Shown here piece after piece: positions 26,653-36,256 of a stretch of 64,000 bases of DNA; the first letter of the stretch is position 1; each line of letters opens with the position of its first letter. Origin of the DNA: JASJBU01 sp963797085 (GTDB lineage: Bacteria > Pseudomonadota > Gammaproteobacteria > Chromatiales > Chromatiaceae); the NCBI GenBank assembly GCA_963797085.1, contig CAWCOA010000004.1, positions 1 through 64,000 on the forward strand, in the 5' to 3' direction. The notes under the pieces are model-generated. The model was given only the letters and a program-made list of their open reading frames with translations. It was not told where the DNA came from and searched no databases. The position numbers were made by a program, and so were the translations under genes.

Positions 26653-27081
26653 CTAAATAACCAGCTGCTTGACGCACTCCAGATACGCCTGTTCATCCGG
26701 CATCCGCTGATTGACCTGCGCCTCCCACAGCATATGCGCGAGGCATTCCATCAACCGATGTTCAGCGTCATGTACATCGCCCAGACGCTGGATCAGCCGC
26801 TGATAGAGCCCGGTAATCCCAGCTGGGCGATCGGTGGAGATCTGTTCCTGCAGACTGATATGCATCGCCATGTGCAGAAAAGGATTACTCTTACCCGCCT
26901 CGGGTGGAAATTCTTCATGCAGGGCTCGCTCAGGATCACCAAGCAGTCCCTGGTATTCCGGGTGCTCCAGCACGACAGAGGCAACCATCTGTTCAAGAGG
27001 CTCCATGGATACCCCGTCCCTTTGTTTCTGCCAGGCCGTCAGGAATACCTGACGCATCTGGTTTCGATCACTACCAAACAT
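26653..27081 (-). CDS. DUF1841 family protein
   Basis: A 142-residue protein with the DUF1841 pattern: FGSDRNQMRQVFLTAW at the start, a VVLEHPEYQGLL middle, and the conserved NPFLHMAMHISLQEQISTDRPAGI and LMECLAHMLWEAQ blocks. The family is conserved in beta- and gammaproteobacteria, has no known function and is predicted cytoplasmic. A strong hairpin follows the stop. Confidence 0.9.
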   Translation of the reverse strand: MFGSDRNQMRQVFLTAWQKQRDGVSMEPLEQMVASVVLEHPEYQGLLGDPERALHEEFPPEAGKSNPFLHMAMHISLQEQISTDRPAGITGLYQRLIQRLGDVHDAEHRLMECLAHMLWEAQVNQRMPDEQAYLECVKQLVI

Positions 27082-27203
27082 GGGTGTCTATTGCCTTTTT
27101 ATTGTTGTCCTTGCGATCTGTAGTCGAGTCCCGACAAAAGGTATGCCGCATCGAAACAGAATTAATGCCTTGGCAGACTGGATCCTGCCCTCCAGCCCTC
27201 TCT

Positions 27204-27665
27204 TCAAGGTTGGGTGGCGACCTTCGAAAACTTGGCCAGGGCGCCGGTCATTTTGGCCTGTATCTCAGGTCGATCATCGATCCCGAAGCGGCTGAACATA
27301 TAGTCAGGACGCGTATAACTCAGCCAGACCACAGCCTCTGCATCCTCCCAGACCAGGATCTTCATGGGAAGATCGATACCAGCCCGCTGATCGCTGCTGA
27401 TCACCCCGCTACCGACTTTGGGAGATCCAAAGATCAAAAGCTGTGTCGGACGCAAGGATTTTCCCACGCTCGCAGCCCCCTTTGCATGATCGATGCGTGC
27501 AAAGACCTTGAGGCCGGCATCTTTGACCGCCGCTTCGAAACGATCCAGTGTCTTTGGCACGTCGAATTGACTGCGCACATTCACCAGACCGTCATCGGCC
27601 TGGACAGTCGGCAGCAACATCAAAAGCCACAGCAACAGCAGCGCAGGTTTGAATATCTTTATCAT
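27204..27665 (-). CDS. DUF302 family periplasmic protein
   Basis: A 153-residue protein with a signal peptide (about residues 1-23, ending VQA) and one DUF302 domain (TLDRFEAAVKDAGLKVFARIDHAKGA, LLIFGSPKVG, DLPMKILVWEDAEAVVWLSY). The fold is small alpha/beta; function is not established. Its ATG overlaps the nth stop (TAATG), so the two are co-translated. Confidence 0.9.
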   Translation of the reverse strand: MIKIFKPALLLLWLLMLLPTVQADDGLVNVRSQFDVPKTLDRFEAAVKDAGLKVFARIDHAKGAASVGKSLRPTQLLIFGSPKVGSGVISSDQRAGIDLPMKILVWEDAEAVVWLSYTRPDYMFSRFGIDDRPEIQAKMTGALAKFSKVATQP

Positions 27666-28300
27666 TATTCGCTCTCCTTTTGTTTAAATTCACAGAGGTC
27701 TTCGATCACACAACTACCACAACGCGGTCTGCGGGCGATACAGGTATAGCGCCCGTGTAAAATCAACCAGTGGTGCGCATCCTGCAGAAATTCGGCAGGT
27801 ATAAAGCGCAGTAATTTATTCTCCACCGCCAGCGGTGTCTTACCCGGCGCCAGCCGGGTCCTGTTGGCGACCCGGAAGATATGCGTGTCCACCGCCATCG
27901 TAGGCTGTCCGAATGCGGTGTTCAATACTACATTGGCCGTCTTGCGGCCGACCCCCGGCAGGGCCTCCAATGCTTTTCTTTCCTGCGGAACCTGACTGGC
28001 ATGCCGCTCGATCAGCAGGCGACAGGCGGCAATGATGTTCTTGGCTTTATTATTGAACAGGCCGATGGTCTTGATATAGTGCTTCAGGCCCTCCTCGCCA
28101 AGGGCATAGATCGACTCCGGGGTATTCGCCACCTTAAAGAGTTTCTCTGTGGCCTTGTTGACACCCTTATCGGTTGCCTGGGCGGATAAAGTCACCGCCA
28201 CCAGCAGCTCGAACGGGGTACCGTAGTTCAGCTCTGTCGTCGGATTGGGGTTGGCGTTGCGCAGGCGCTCGAAGATCTGCTGCCGCTTCTCCTGATTCAT
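27665..28300 (-). CDS. nth: Endonuclease III
   Basis: A 211-residue DNA glycosylase/AP lyase, the same length as the E. coli enzyme; it removes oxidised pyrimidines. The helix-hairpin-helix LPGVGRKTANVVL carries the catalytic Lys and is followed by VDTHIFRV with the catalytic Asp. A C-terminal 4Fe-4S cluster motif is present (C...CGSCVIEDLC). The start MNQEKRQQIFERL (28300) is the family start; the frame is open 40 codons further upstream but without family similarity. Confidence 0.97.
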   Translation of the reverse strand: MNQEKRQQIFERLRNANPNPTTELNYGTPFELLVAVTLSAQATDKGVNKATEKLFKVANTPESIYALGEEGLKHYIKTIGLFNNKAKNIIAACRLLIERHASQVPQERKALEALPGVGRKTANVVLNTAFGQPTMAVDTHIFRVANRTRLAPGKTPLAVENKLLRFIPAEFLQDAHHWLILHGRYTCIARRPRCGSCVIEDLCEFKQKESE

Positions 28301-28440
28301 ATCAGCCAATACATGCGCCCGAGCGCGACCGTTGCAGGGAGGGAGCACAGCGTTGCACGCGCAAAAAGACATCCACAGGATGACCTGTGTACACGCTTGC
28401 AATGACTTTCGGGACGCCAAATTGCATCTGGCGCGGACGG

Positions 28441-28833
28441 TCAGACATCAAGCCGACCCAGCAGATCGAGCACCGGGCTTTCTATCTCATCCCTGACCCG
28501 ATTGAAGTCGGCAGGCGGCATCTCCCTGGGATCGGGCAGGGCCCAATCCTCACTATTCCTGCCGGAGATATGCCCGCAGGCGTCCCCGCAACCCATGGTA
28601 ACAATAAAGTCGAATGGCCTATCAGGCAGATCGGAAAATGCCTTGGAACTGTGTTCTGTCAGGTCGTAGCCTTTTTGCCGCATGGCCTGGATCGCCTTTG
28701 GGTTGACCTTACCGCTGGGTCTCGAACCTGCGCTGTAGACCTGCAAGTGGTTGTTGCCATGCAGACGCGAAAAGGCCTCTGCCATCTGGCTGCGATTGGA
28801 GTTCTCCACACAGACAAATAACACGACTTTCAT
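28441..28833 (-). CDS. arsC: ArsC-like low-molecular-weight phosphatase family protein
   Basis: A 130-residue protein starting MKVVLFVCVENSNRSQMAEAF. The P-loop C-V-E-N-S-N-R-S with its nucleophilic Cys identifies the LMW phosphatase/thioredoxin-type arsenate reductase family. A second Cys pair occurs in TMGCGDACGHI, with the conserved DWALPDP later. It may reduce arsenate or dephosphorylate proteins. No other arsenic gene is in the window, so the arsenate role is inferred from the family. Confidence 0.85.
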   Translation of the reverse strand: MKVVLFVCVENSNRSQMAEAFSRLHGNNHLQVYSAGSRPSGKVNPKAIQAMRQKGYDLTEHSSKAFSDLPDRPFDFIVTMGCGDACGHISGRNSEDWALPDPREMPPADFNRVRDEIESPVLDLLGRLDV

Positions 28834-29223
28834 AAATGCCTCAGACATTTTTGCTTACTCACAGGGTCCTTATATCAACATAGCTGCCGCCTGGATAGTT
28901 CAGTCGCAGTGGCAGTCAAAGCATCATCCGCTCAGCAGTCACGCCGGAGCCTGGAGTGCCAGCCGTTCCAGGCGACGCCTGAATCCGTCACCCGGCCAAA
29001 ACCCAAACCACTGCTGTTGCCTGCGATGATGAGGAATCTGCTTGGCGGTGATTCCATACGCGGGTCCATTGCTTGCGTAAACTGTTGGATTTTACCTCGG
29101 AGTAGACCGGCTACCCCGCAAACCGTCCGCTGCTCGTGATATTCGCCAGGGCACTCCCACGCCTGGTGAATAGTACAGTTCGTAACTCGCTTGCACCAGC
29201 TGCCTGGTGTAGGCTATGAATTC
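28834..29223. other. Intergenic region without a supported gene
   Basis: 390 bp between the divergent arsC-like and unknown genes. Several short frames are open, but none has a ribosome binding site or a recognisable protein pattern. It should hold both promoters; I cannot place them with confidence. Confidence 0.5.
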
Positions 29224-30147
29224 ATGCCAACTCCATCTGCTTCTGCCTTCAGCATCAGGCGACTCAACCCGTTCAACGGGGTATTGCAGGTCGTGGCTAC
29301 AGCCGATGCCCGCGCCTTGAGCAACAATGGCCAGAGCTGGGAGATCCAGGTTCTCAGCGACAGTCCGCAGGGACTCTGGGCCAATATACCTTACGCCGGC
29401 CAGCAGTTTTATACCTTTGGCCTCTGGTCATCTAATCAAGGCCTGCACCGGGTCCCGCTGAACCCCCTGTTCAATATCTCTGGCATGCTCAAGTCAGCAC
29501 AGCAGCTGATCGACAGTCTGGAACCCAAGCTGCAGCAGCTACCATTCCCACTGGACGACAGCTATGAGCTGTGGCTGTTGGACGAAGACAGCGGCACGCC
29601 TTTCGCACTGCTCGACAGTGCCCGCTCGGAGGCTGAACTTGAACATAAGACCTACACCCGCTGGCGGGCTGCTGAAACAGGCGATTTCAGCTTTGCCTCG
29701 CCGTACTTGAGCGAAAAAGGCCTGCCGCTTAATGATGGGCATAATCCACGGGTTCATGCATCCGTGCTCGAGGCGCTGGTACAAGGACGGAGTGGACCCG
29801 ATCACCACCGCGCCTGGTATCTGCGCGATGCTAAACGAGCTGGCAAAGTGATCATGCACCAAGCAGATGACCAACCCGCCGCCGGCTTCCCGGAACTGCC
29901 TGTAAGCCTCGACTGGCACGAAGCGGAAGACCATCGGCTAATCATGGATTATGTCTCATGGAAGGCGCCGCTGATCCTGTTGTTGCCGGGACTGGCCCCT
30001 GCGACCCGTGCAATGCTCGAAGGACTGGCCGTAAAAAATCCCGCACTGATTGACAGACTCTGGCGGCTGTTGCCGGAAATCAACAATAAAACCCTGTTGA
30101 ATAAAGCCCGCATAGAGGCAAGAATCCGACTCTCCAATACAACCTGA
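29224..30147 (+). CDS. Conserved-looking protein of unknown function
   Basis: A protein of 307 residues from the ATG at 29224 (a TTG at 29191 would add 11 residues). No signal peptide or membrane segment, and no motif I can name. The sequence is rich in Leu, Trp and Pro (FNGVLQVVATADARALS, GLWANIPYAGQQFYTFGLWSSN, LDDSYELWLLDEDSGTPFALLDS). It lies 13 bp upstream of hemH on the same strand, so they may be co-transcribed. Confidence 0.7.
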   Translation: MPTPSASAFSIRRLNPFNGVLQVVATADARALSNNGQSWEIQVLSDSPQGLWANIPYAGQQFYTFGLWSSNQGLHRVPLNPLFNISGMLKSAQQLIDSLEPKLQQLPFPLDDSYELWLLDEDSGTPFALLDSARSEAELEHKTYTRWRAAETGDFSFASPYLSEKGLPLNDGHNPRVHASVLEALVQGRSGPDHHRAWYLRDAKRAGKVIMHQADDQPAAGFPELPVSLDWHEAEDHRLIMDYVSWKAPLILLLPGLAPATRAMLEGLAVKNPALIDRLWRLLPEINNKTLLNKARIEARIRLSNTT

Positions 30148-30160
30148 AAATTGATTATCC

Positions 30161-31207
30161 GTGAAATATATAAATCAATCCGATCAGCTGGCGCGCAATG
30201 ACGGCGTCCTGGGTATCCTGCTGGTCAACCTGGGTACACCCGATGCACCCACTACCAGTGCGGTGCGTCGCTATCTGGCGGAGTTTCTCAGTGATCCGCG
30301 GGTGGTTTCGATACCGCGTTTCATCTGGCTGATCATCCTGCATGGCATAATCCTGCGCATCAGGCCCAAGCGCTCGGCTGCGGCCTATCAGTCCGTCTGG
30401 ACCGATGAGGGGGCGCCGCTGCTCGCGATCGCCAAAAAACAGAAGATCGCCATCGAAGCGTCACTGCAGGACAAACTCTCCGGCAGGGTGGAAGTCGCGT
30501 TGGCCATGCGCTATGGCAACCCATCCATCAGCGATGGGCTGGAACTGCTGCGTAAGGCGAATGTACAGCGCCTGCTGGTGGTGCCGCTCTACCCCCAGTA
30601 TTCCGCCACCACCACGGCATCGATCTTTGATGCGGTGACCAGTGAGCTACAGCACTGGCGTTGGTTGCCGGAGATCAGATTCATCAATCGTTACCACGAT
30701 GAGCCGGCCTACATCGACGCACTGGCGCAGAGCATTACACAATATCGACAGCAACATGGCAGTGCCGACAAACTGCTGTTCTCCTTCCACGGCATCCCGA
30801 AAGACTACTTCGAAAAGGGCGATCCCTATCCCAACGAATGCCGTCAGACCGCTATGGATACCATCAGCCATCTGGGTCTGGCCGATGGGACATGGGATAT
30901 CACTTTTCAGTCCCGGTTTGGCAAACAGGAGTGGGTAAAGCCCTATACCGATGAAACCCTGAAAAGCTGGGGCGGGAATGGGGTGGCAAGCGTGCAGGTG
31001 GTGTGCCCGGCATTCTCAGCCGATTGCCTGGAAACCCTGGAGGAGATTGCGGTCGAAAATCGTGACTACTTTCTCGAAGCAGGCGGCAAGGAATATGGCT
31101 ATATCCCGGCATTGAACGACCAGCCTGCGCATATCCAGATGCTCTCGGCACTGATCGTCCGGCACTGCCAGGGCTGGCCTGAAGCCTCTGGCGCAACAGC
31201 GGAGTGA
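30161..31207 (+). CDS. hemH: Ferrochelatase
   Basis: A 348-residue enzyme from a GTG start that inserts Fe2+ into protoporphyrin IX, the last step of haem synthesis. The N-terminal GILLVNLGTPDAPT, the catalytic His in LLFSFHGIPKDYF, the metal-site Glu region CPAFSADCLETLEEIA and a TFQSRFG block are all present. Haem supply fits the number of haem proteins in the window. The DUF971 gene begins 6 bp after its stop. Confidence 0.97.
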   Translation: MKYINQSDQLARNDGVLGILLVNLGTPDAPTTSAVRRYLAEFLSDPRVVSIPRFIWLIILHGIILRIRPKRSAAAYQSVWTDEGAPLLAIAKKQKIAIEASLQDKLSGRVEVALAMRYGNPSISDGLELLRKANVQRLLVVPLYPQYSATTTASIFDAVTSELQHWRWLPEIRFINRYHDEPAYIDALAQSITQYRQQHGSADKLLFSFHGIPKDYFEKGDPYPNECRQTAMDTISHLGLADGTWDITFQSRFGKQEWVKPYTDETLKSWGGNGVASVQVVCPAFSADCLETLEEIAVENRDYFLEAGGKEYGYIPALNDQPAHIQMLSALIVRHCQGWPEASGATAE

Positions 31208-31213
31208 TCAACG

Positions 31214-31600
31214 ATGCAACAGCACCCTCGCCCAACCGAAGTCAAGGTCCATCAACAGTCACGATTTCTTGATATCGCCTTCGATGATGGGGCGCATTTT
31301 TCCCTACCCTGTGAATATCTGCGGGTCTACTCGCCTTCGGCCGAAACCCGGGGCCACACACCGGCCACTGCGAAACTGGAAAAAGGCAAGGAGTTGGTCT
31401 CCATCGACCGTATTGAACCGGTGGGCAGCTACGCCATCAAGATCGTCTTCGATGACGGCCACGACTCCGGTCTTTACGACTGGAAGTATCTCTACAATCT
31501 GGGGAAATTTCATGACCAGCTCTGGCAGGCCTATCTGGAGAAACTGGCGGAGATTGGTTATCAACGGGTGGAACCTGAGCTGGTGCCTAGAGCTGAATAG
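31214..31600 (+). CDS. DUF971 (gamma-butyrobetaine hydroxylase-like N-terminal) protein
   Basis: A 128-residue single-domain protein of the DUF971 family: TEVKVHQQSRFLDIAFDDG, FSLPCEYLRVYSPSAE, YAIKIVFDDGHDSGLYDWKYLYNLG. The same domain forms the N-terminus of gamma-butyrobetaine hydroxylase; stand-alone bacterial copies are suspected to act in iron-sulfur cluster handling. It is co-directional with hemH and 6 bp away. Confidence 0.93.
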   Translation: MQQHPRPTEVKVHQQSRFLDIAFDDGAHFSLPCEYLRVYSPSAETRGHTPATAKLEKGKELVSIDRIEPVGSYAIKIVFDDGHDSGLYDWKYLYNLGKFHDQLWQAYLEKLAEIGYQRVEPELVPRAE

Positions 31601-31609
31601 CCGGTCCCA

Positions 31610-33632
31610 TCAGTGGCTTGATCCGTTAAGAAACTGAGGGTTGCCTGCCGCCTGACTGGATGCCAGCAGACTGGATGCCTCGGCAGCAGGCAAGGGTTTA
31701 CCCAACTTGTAACCCTGTGCGTATTCACAACGAAGTTCCACAGCAAGGCCCAGCTGCTCCTGGTTCTCTATGCCTTCGGCGACAATCTGCATCTCCAAGA
31801 CATGAGCCAGGCTTACGATGTTGCGCAATACCGCTTCCGCTGAGGCATCATTGCCGAGGCTGTTGAAAAATGATCGATCGATTTTCAGCACATCGATGGA
31901 AAAATCCCGCAAATAGGCCATCGATGAGTAACCGGTGCCGAAATCGTCAATCGCCAGCCTGACCCCAAGCTTTTTAAATTGGGCCAGCACCTTCTGGGTG
32001 AGACGACTGTTCTCCATCAGGCTGGTCTCGGTGAGTTCCAGTTCAAAATCCCCATACGGAATATCGTATTCCAACAGCAGCTCGGAAATCTCGTTCACAA
32101 TCTTGCGCTGATGCAGTTTCACCGGTGACAGATTGACCGATATCCTGCCTGGCTCGAGTCCCTTGCTCACCCATTCAGCATATTGCGCGCAGGCCGCCTT
32201 GAATACCCAACTGTCGATCTCTTCAATCAGCCCGGTCGACTCGGCAATCGGGACAAAAGAATCGGGCAGAAGCAGGCCTTTTTTCGGGTGATTCCAACGC
32301 AGCAACGCCTCAAACCCCGATAGTCTGTGACTCTCCACTGCCCACTGCGGCTGAAAATAGAGCACCAATTCCCCATTTGCCAAGGCATTTCGCAATGCCT
32401 GTTCAATCTCATAACGCTGAGATGCAGCTTCATTCAGCTCATCCGTATTGAATTTGTAGTTGTTTCCACCCTCAACCTTGACATGATGCATGGCGATATG
32501 GGCCTTGCGCAGTAGATCCTCTGCAGTACAACCCTCATCGACGGAAACCGCAATACCGATGCTGACTGAAAGTATCAGTTTCCTGTCGTCCACCAGGAAG
32601 GGCTGGTTGAGAGCATTGATGATCTTACGAGCCACTTGGCTGGCCGCATCCATGGCCTTCTCCCGGCTCTGGATCGCTGTCAGGAGGACGCCAAACTCAT
32701 CCCCCGCGAAGCGACTGGCCGTATCCTCTTCCCGGATGCATTCATGCAGCCTCTTGCTGGTCAGGTTGAGCAGCCGGTCGCCCAGTTTGTGGCCCAGCGT
32801 GTCTTTGACCACTTTAAACTTATCCAGATCCACATACATGACCACCACGTTGTGGTCCTCATGGACCGCATGGGTCATGGCCTGTTGCAGACGATCCAGA
32901 AACAGGGCCCTGTTGGGCAGATTGGTCAGCTGATCGTAATTAACCTGATGATCCAGCAACCTGCTCTGCTCGTCGATGTGCGTCCTGGCCTCATCGATAC
33001 GTTCGATAAAAAGTAACTGATTGCGCTCATACTGAATCAGCTTGTAGATGACAAAGACGGCGATAAGCATGGTGCCGATGATCAAGCCGCCGGCAATGCT
33101 TCGAAAACTGACCAGCTCCGCTATGAATCTTCTGTTGTAGATTCGTCTCCACTTCGCCGGCCACCTGCAGGAAATCCTTGAACACGAGATCAAAACGCTG
33201 ATCGAGTTCGGAGACCTGCCGTGCATCGGGCGAGCCTTCATTGCGTCGATGGGAAATTTCCTTGAACTGGGCGATAGTCTTCCTGGCCAGCTGTACGGAG
33301 CTTCGCAGTGATGCATCAGTCAAAGGTAGAATGCTGCCTTCCTGATTGAGGCCGCCTTCCAACATTGCATTGGCATACCAATCCGCCTGGTCCAAATGAG
33401 ACCAGACTTTCTCGATGCTCCCCTGCTCATCCCCCGCCATCATTTCCATGAACCACAAATGAGCTGTTGTGGTTTCCAGGGTCATCTCCATTGCCGCATC
33501 CAGCAACGGCGTGTATTTGCTCGTCATCCGGTTACCGGAATAGACAAGATAACCCATGACACTGACCACTACGATCATGGTAAGAACCGTACCGATCAGT
33601 AAATTATGAAAGCCATATTTGGAACCTTTCAT
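31610..33632 (-). CDS. Membrane-anchored GGDEF/EAL protein (one frameshift)
   Basis: One gene of about 675 codons broken near 33130. A transmembrane helix at residues 10-30 is followed by a periplasmic four-helix sensor-like region, a second membrane helix (GGLIIGTMLIAVFVIYKLI), a GGDEF domain whose motif reads RFAGDEFGVLL, and an EAL domain (FEALLRW, ELELTETSLME, DDFGTGYSSMAYLRD, IVAEGIENQEQ). The EAL catalytic set looks complete, so phosphodiesterase activity is likely; the AGDEF variant may still work. The start MKGSKYGFHN (33632) is chosen because the longer frame upstream lacks a signal. Convergent with the DUF971 gene. Confidence 0.85.
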
Positions 33633-33953
33633 TGCTATCCATGGGTCCAGGATTGGTAGAAATCCTATTTTAGAGACACTGTACTGTCTAAATAGACGGG
33701 AAAACCCTATTTCAGCCAACAATTTACAATCTGTTAAGTAAGATACCGGAAACTACAAATCGGCGCTGAAAACAATCGTCAATTTCCAGCTCATAGCGCC
33801 AGCGGACCATGAGTCCTACCCAGCAAGCTGCAGAATAACAAACCCATCAGCTTATTAATCGATGGGTTAACGATTATATTGCGAATTTTCAGTTTAATTT
33901 CAGCTTATGCCCTTTAAACTTGCGCCTTCGATCAACCAAATAGGATCAATGAT
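33633..33953. other. Intergenic region with a hairpin
   Basis: 321 bp between divergent genes. The only structure I see is AACCCATC (33841-33848) paired with GATGGGTT (33861-33868) around a 12-nt loop. The AT-rich stretch after it probably holds the promoter of the efflux operon. Confidence 0.4.
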
Positions 33954-35178
33954 GTGCATAGCAGGTTAATTGGCATAGGGCGAATTCCATACCTAATAAT
34001 TATATTCAGCATCGCTGTCTCTCAGGTCCAGGGTGCCCCACTGGAACTGGGAGCTGTGGTGGAATTAGCTCTTCAGCGGCATCCTGAATACCAGATTAGC
34101 CAAGCCCGCCAGGCGGTTGCAGATCGTGTCCTGGAACGCACCGGGAGCCTGTTAGCCGGGGATGCGGCAGTGAACCTGAGACACAAGAACGATAGTCTCG
34201 GTACAGACAACGGTCTCAGCGAATGGAGTGCGGGACTGGAGATGCCAATCTGGCTGCCGGGACAGAAAGAGAGCTATCGTCAACTGGCGCAAGGCCTGGG
34301 TTTGGAGGCTGACGCATCCCAACAGCTGCTCGCCTGGACAGTCGCCGGTGAAGTCCGGGAGCGCGCCTGGGCGCTGCGCCTGGCCCAGAGCAACAGGAGC
34401 TGGCCAGGAACATCTGCAAGTCGGCCCAGGCCCTGGAACAGGAGGTGGAACGCCGCCGCGCAGCAGGTGAGCTGGCGGATGCCGACTGGGTGCTGGCGCG
34501 CCAGGAGACATTGAGCCGGGAGGCCCTGCTGCAGGAAGCGAAGGGCCAGGTTGAGACTGCCGCCAATGCCTGGCAGGCCTATACTGGTCTGGGCCAGCTG
34601 CCTGAGCAATTGAGGAACAGCCTGCTGAGAACCCAGATTTCCCGGCTTCCCATCCGCAGCTGTTGGACGCCGCCAGCCAGGTTCAAAAGAGCCGCGCCGA
34701 GCGGCAACGGGTGCGCATCGAGCGCAGGGCGAATCCCATGCTTTCCTTGTCCGCCAATCATGAACGGGGAAACTCCGCGCAGACTATGACGACTCCCTGG
34801 AATTGACCATCACCCTCCCCTGGGCAGCAGCACGCATGCCGGCACCCCGACTGGCGAGGCCGAGGCTGATCTGACTGAAGCGGAAGCCGCGCGCGGAATT
34901 GGCGCGGGAATCAACTGGAGCAGGAACTGGAACAGGCCCGGCTGGAGATGGGCAGACAGCCTCCGCCATCACTCTGGCGGAACAGCGCAAGGCCCTGACC
35001 ATGCGGGGCGAACATCTTGCAAGCGCGCCTTTGAGCTGGGCGAGAGCGACCTGGTGCAGCTTGCTACGCGCACGCAACCTGGCGGCGGATGCGGCCCTCG
35101 AATTTGGAGCGCAAACAGCTTGAACACCAGCGCGCCATCGCCCGCCACAACCAGATTCTCGGAGTCATGCCAAAATGA
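33954..35178 (+). pseudogene. Outer-membrane component of a metal efflux system (TolC/CzcC family), multiply frameshifted
   Basis: The first 150 codons give a signal peptide and a good TolC-type start (LGAVVELALQRHPEYQISQARQAVADRVLERTG). Recognisable family segments then continue in alternating frames (VERRRAAGELADADWVLARQE; AANAWQAYTGLGQLP; then SLELTITLPL; HNQILGVMPK at the end). At least four shifts are needed to read it through. The final stop overlaps the start of the adaptor gene (ATGA), as in an intact efflux operon. It is either a decayed gene or a stretch of poor consensus; the adaptor N-terminus just downstream is also disturbed. Confidence 0.75.
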
Positions 35179-36256
35179 AAAAGACTATTCTCTCGTCTGC
35201 TGTTGCTTAGTCTGACCTTGCCCCTCGGAGGCCGGCACGCCGTCCCTATGTCGCCGGACCAGCGCGCAGCCTTTGACATTCGCACGAGCACCGATTGAAA
35301 AGGTGGAGTCAGCGATCAGCGCAGCCTATCCCGCCAAGGTAGTGGTGCCCAATTCCCAATTGCGGGTCGTCAGTGCACCCCAGAACGGCCTGCTGGAAGC
35401 CCTTTTGGTCTCCGAGGGCGAGACAGTCGAGGCCGGGCAACCCCTGGCGCAGATTCAGAGCCCGCAACTGCTGGAGCAACAGAGCGCCTATCTGGAAGCC
35501 ATGACCCGCCTGCAATTGGCTCGCGCCGACTACAAACGGGACAAACAGTTGCACAAGGAAGGTATCATTGCCGAGCGCCGTTATCTGGAGACTCGTTCAC
35601 GCCTGATCCAGGTCGAGACCGAAACCGAGCGCCTGCGACAGAGCCTGAACCTGGCGGGAATGAGTGAACAGGCCCTTGCGGAGCTGACAAAAGACCGCAA
35701 ACTGTCCGGCTCACTGCAGGTGCGATCACCCCTCCAGGGGGTCGTGCTGGAACAAATCGCCACCCCGGGGCAACGCCTGGAGATGGCCGATCCGCTCTAC
35801 CAGGTGGGACAGCTCTCGCCGCTCTGGCTGGAGATCCATGTACCACTGGAAAAACTTGCTGCCACGGCACCTGGTTCCCTGGTGCGCAGCGACGCAGTAA
35901 GCGCCAAGGTCATCACTGTCGGGCGTATGGTGCATGGCGCCGACCAGGGGGTGCTGGTAAGGGCCGAGGTAACCGACGGCGCGGAACTGCTGAGACCGGG
36001 CCAGTTCGTGCAGGCCAGACTGCAGGGACCGCAGACCACCGACCTCTACCGGGTACCCCGTGCCGCGCTGGTGCGTAGTGGCGGCAACAGCTATCTGTTC
36101 GTCGAGAGCCCGCAAGGCTTCAGCGCCGAACCCGTCAAGGTACAGGCGGAAGAGACCAACCACATCATCATCAGCGGCAGCTTCTCTTCAGAAGCCCGGG
36201 TGGTGATTTCCGGCACCGCCGCCCTCAAAGCCGCCTGGCAGACAGGAGGCGAATAA
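35175..36256 (+). CDS. RND efflux periplasmic adaptor (CusB/CzcB family), N-terminus frameshifted
   Basis: From about 35290 the frame is intact for 320 residues: a biotinyl-lipoyl-like half-motif (SAPQNGLLEALLVSEGETVEAGQPLAQIQSPQLLEQQ), an alpha-hairpin (LEAMTRLQLARADYKRDKQLHKEGIIAERRYLE), the second lipoyl half (LQVRSPLQGVVLEQIATPGQRLEMADPLYQVG), then beta-barrel and membrane-proximal domains. The N-terminal signal peptide begins at ATG 35175 (MKKTIL), but one base is missing soon after and another change is needed near 35285. It links the inner-membrane pump to the outer-membrane channel. The stop overlaps the pump gene (TAATG). Confidence 0.85.

Noticed and set aside
28895..28945. Stretch GCCTGGATAGTTCAGTCG resembling the 5' half of a tRNA
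   Set aside because: The D-arm does not pair properly, no anticodon stem or T-arm (GGTTCGAATCC-like) follows, and there is no matching acceptor 3' end.
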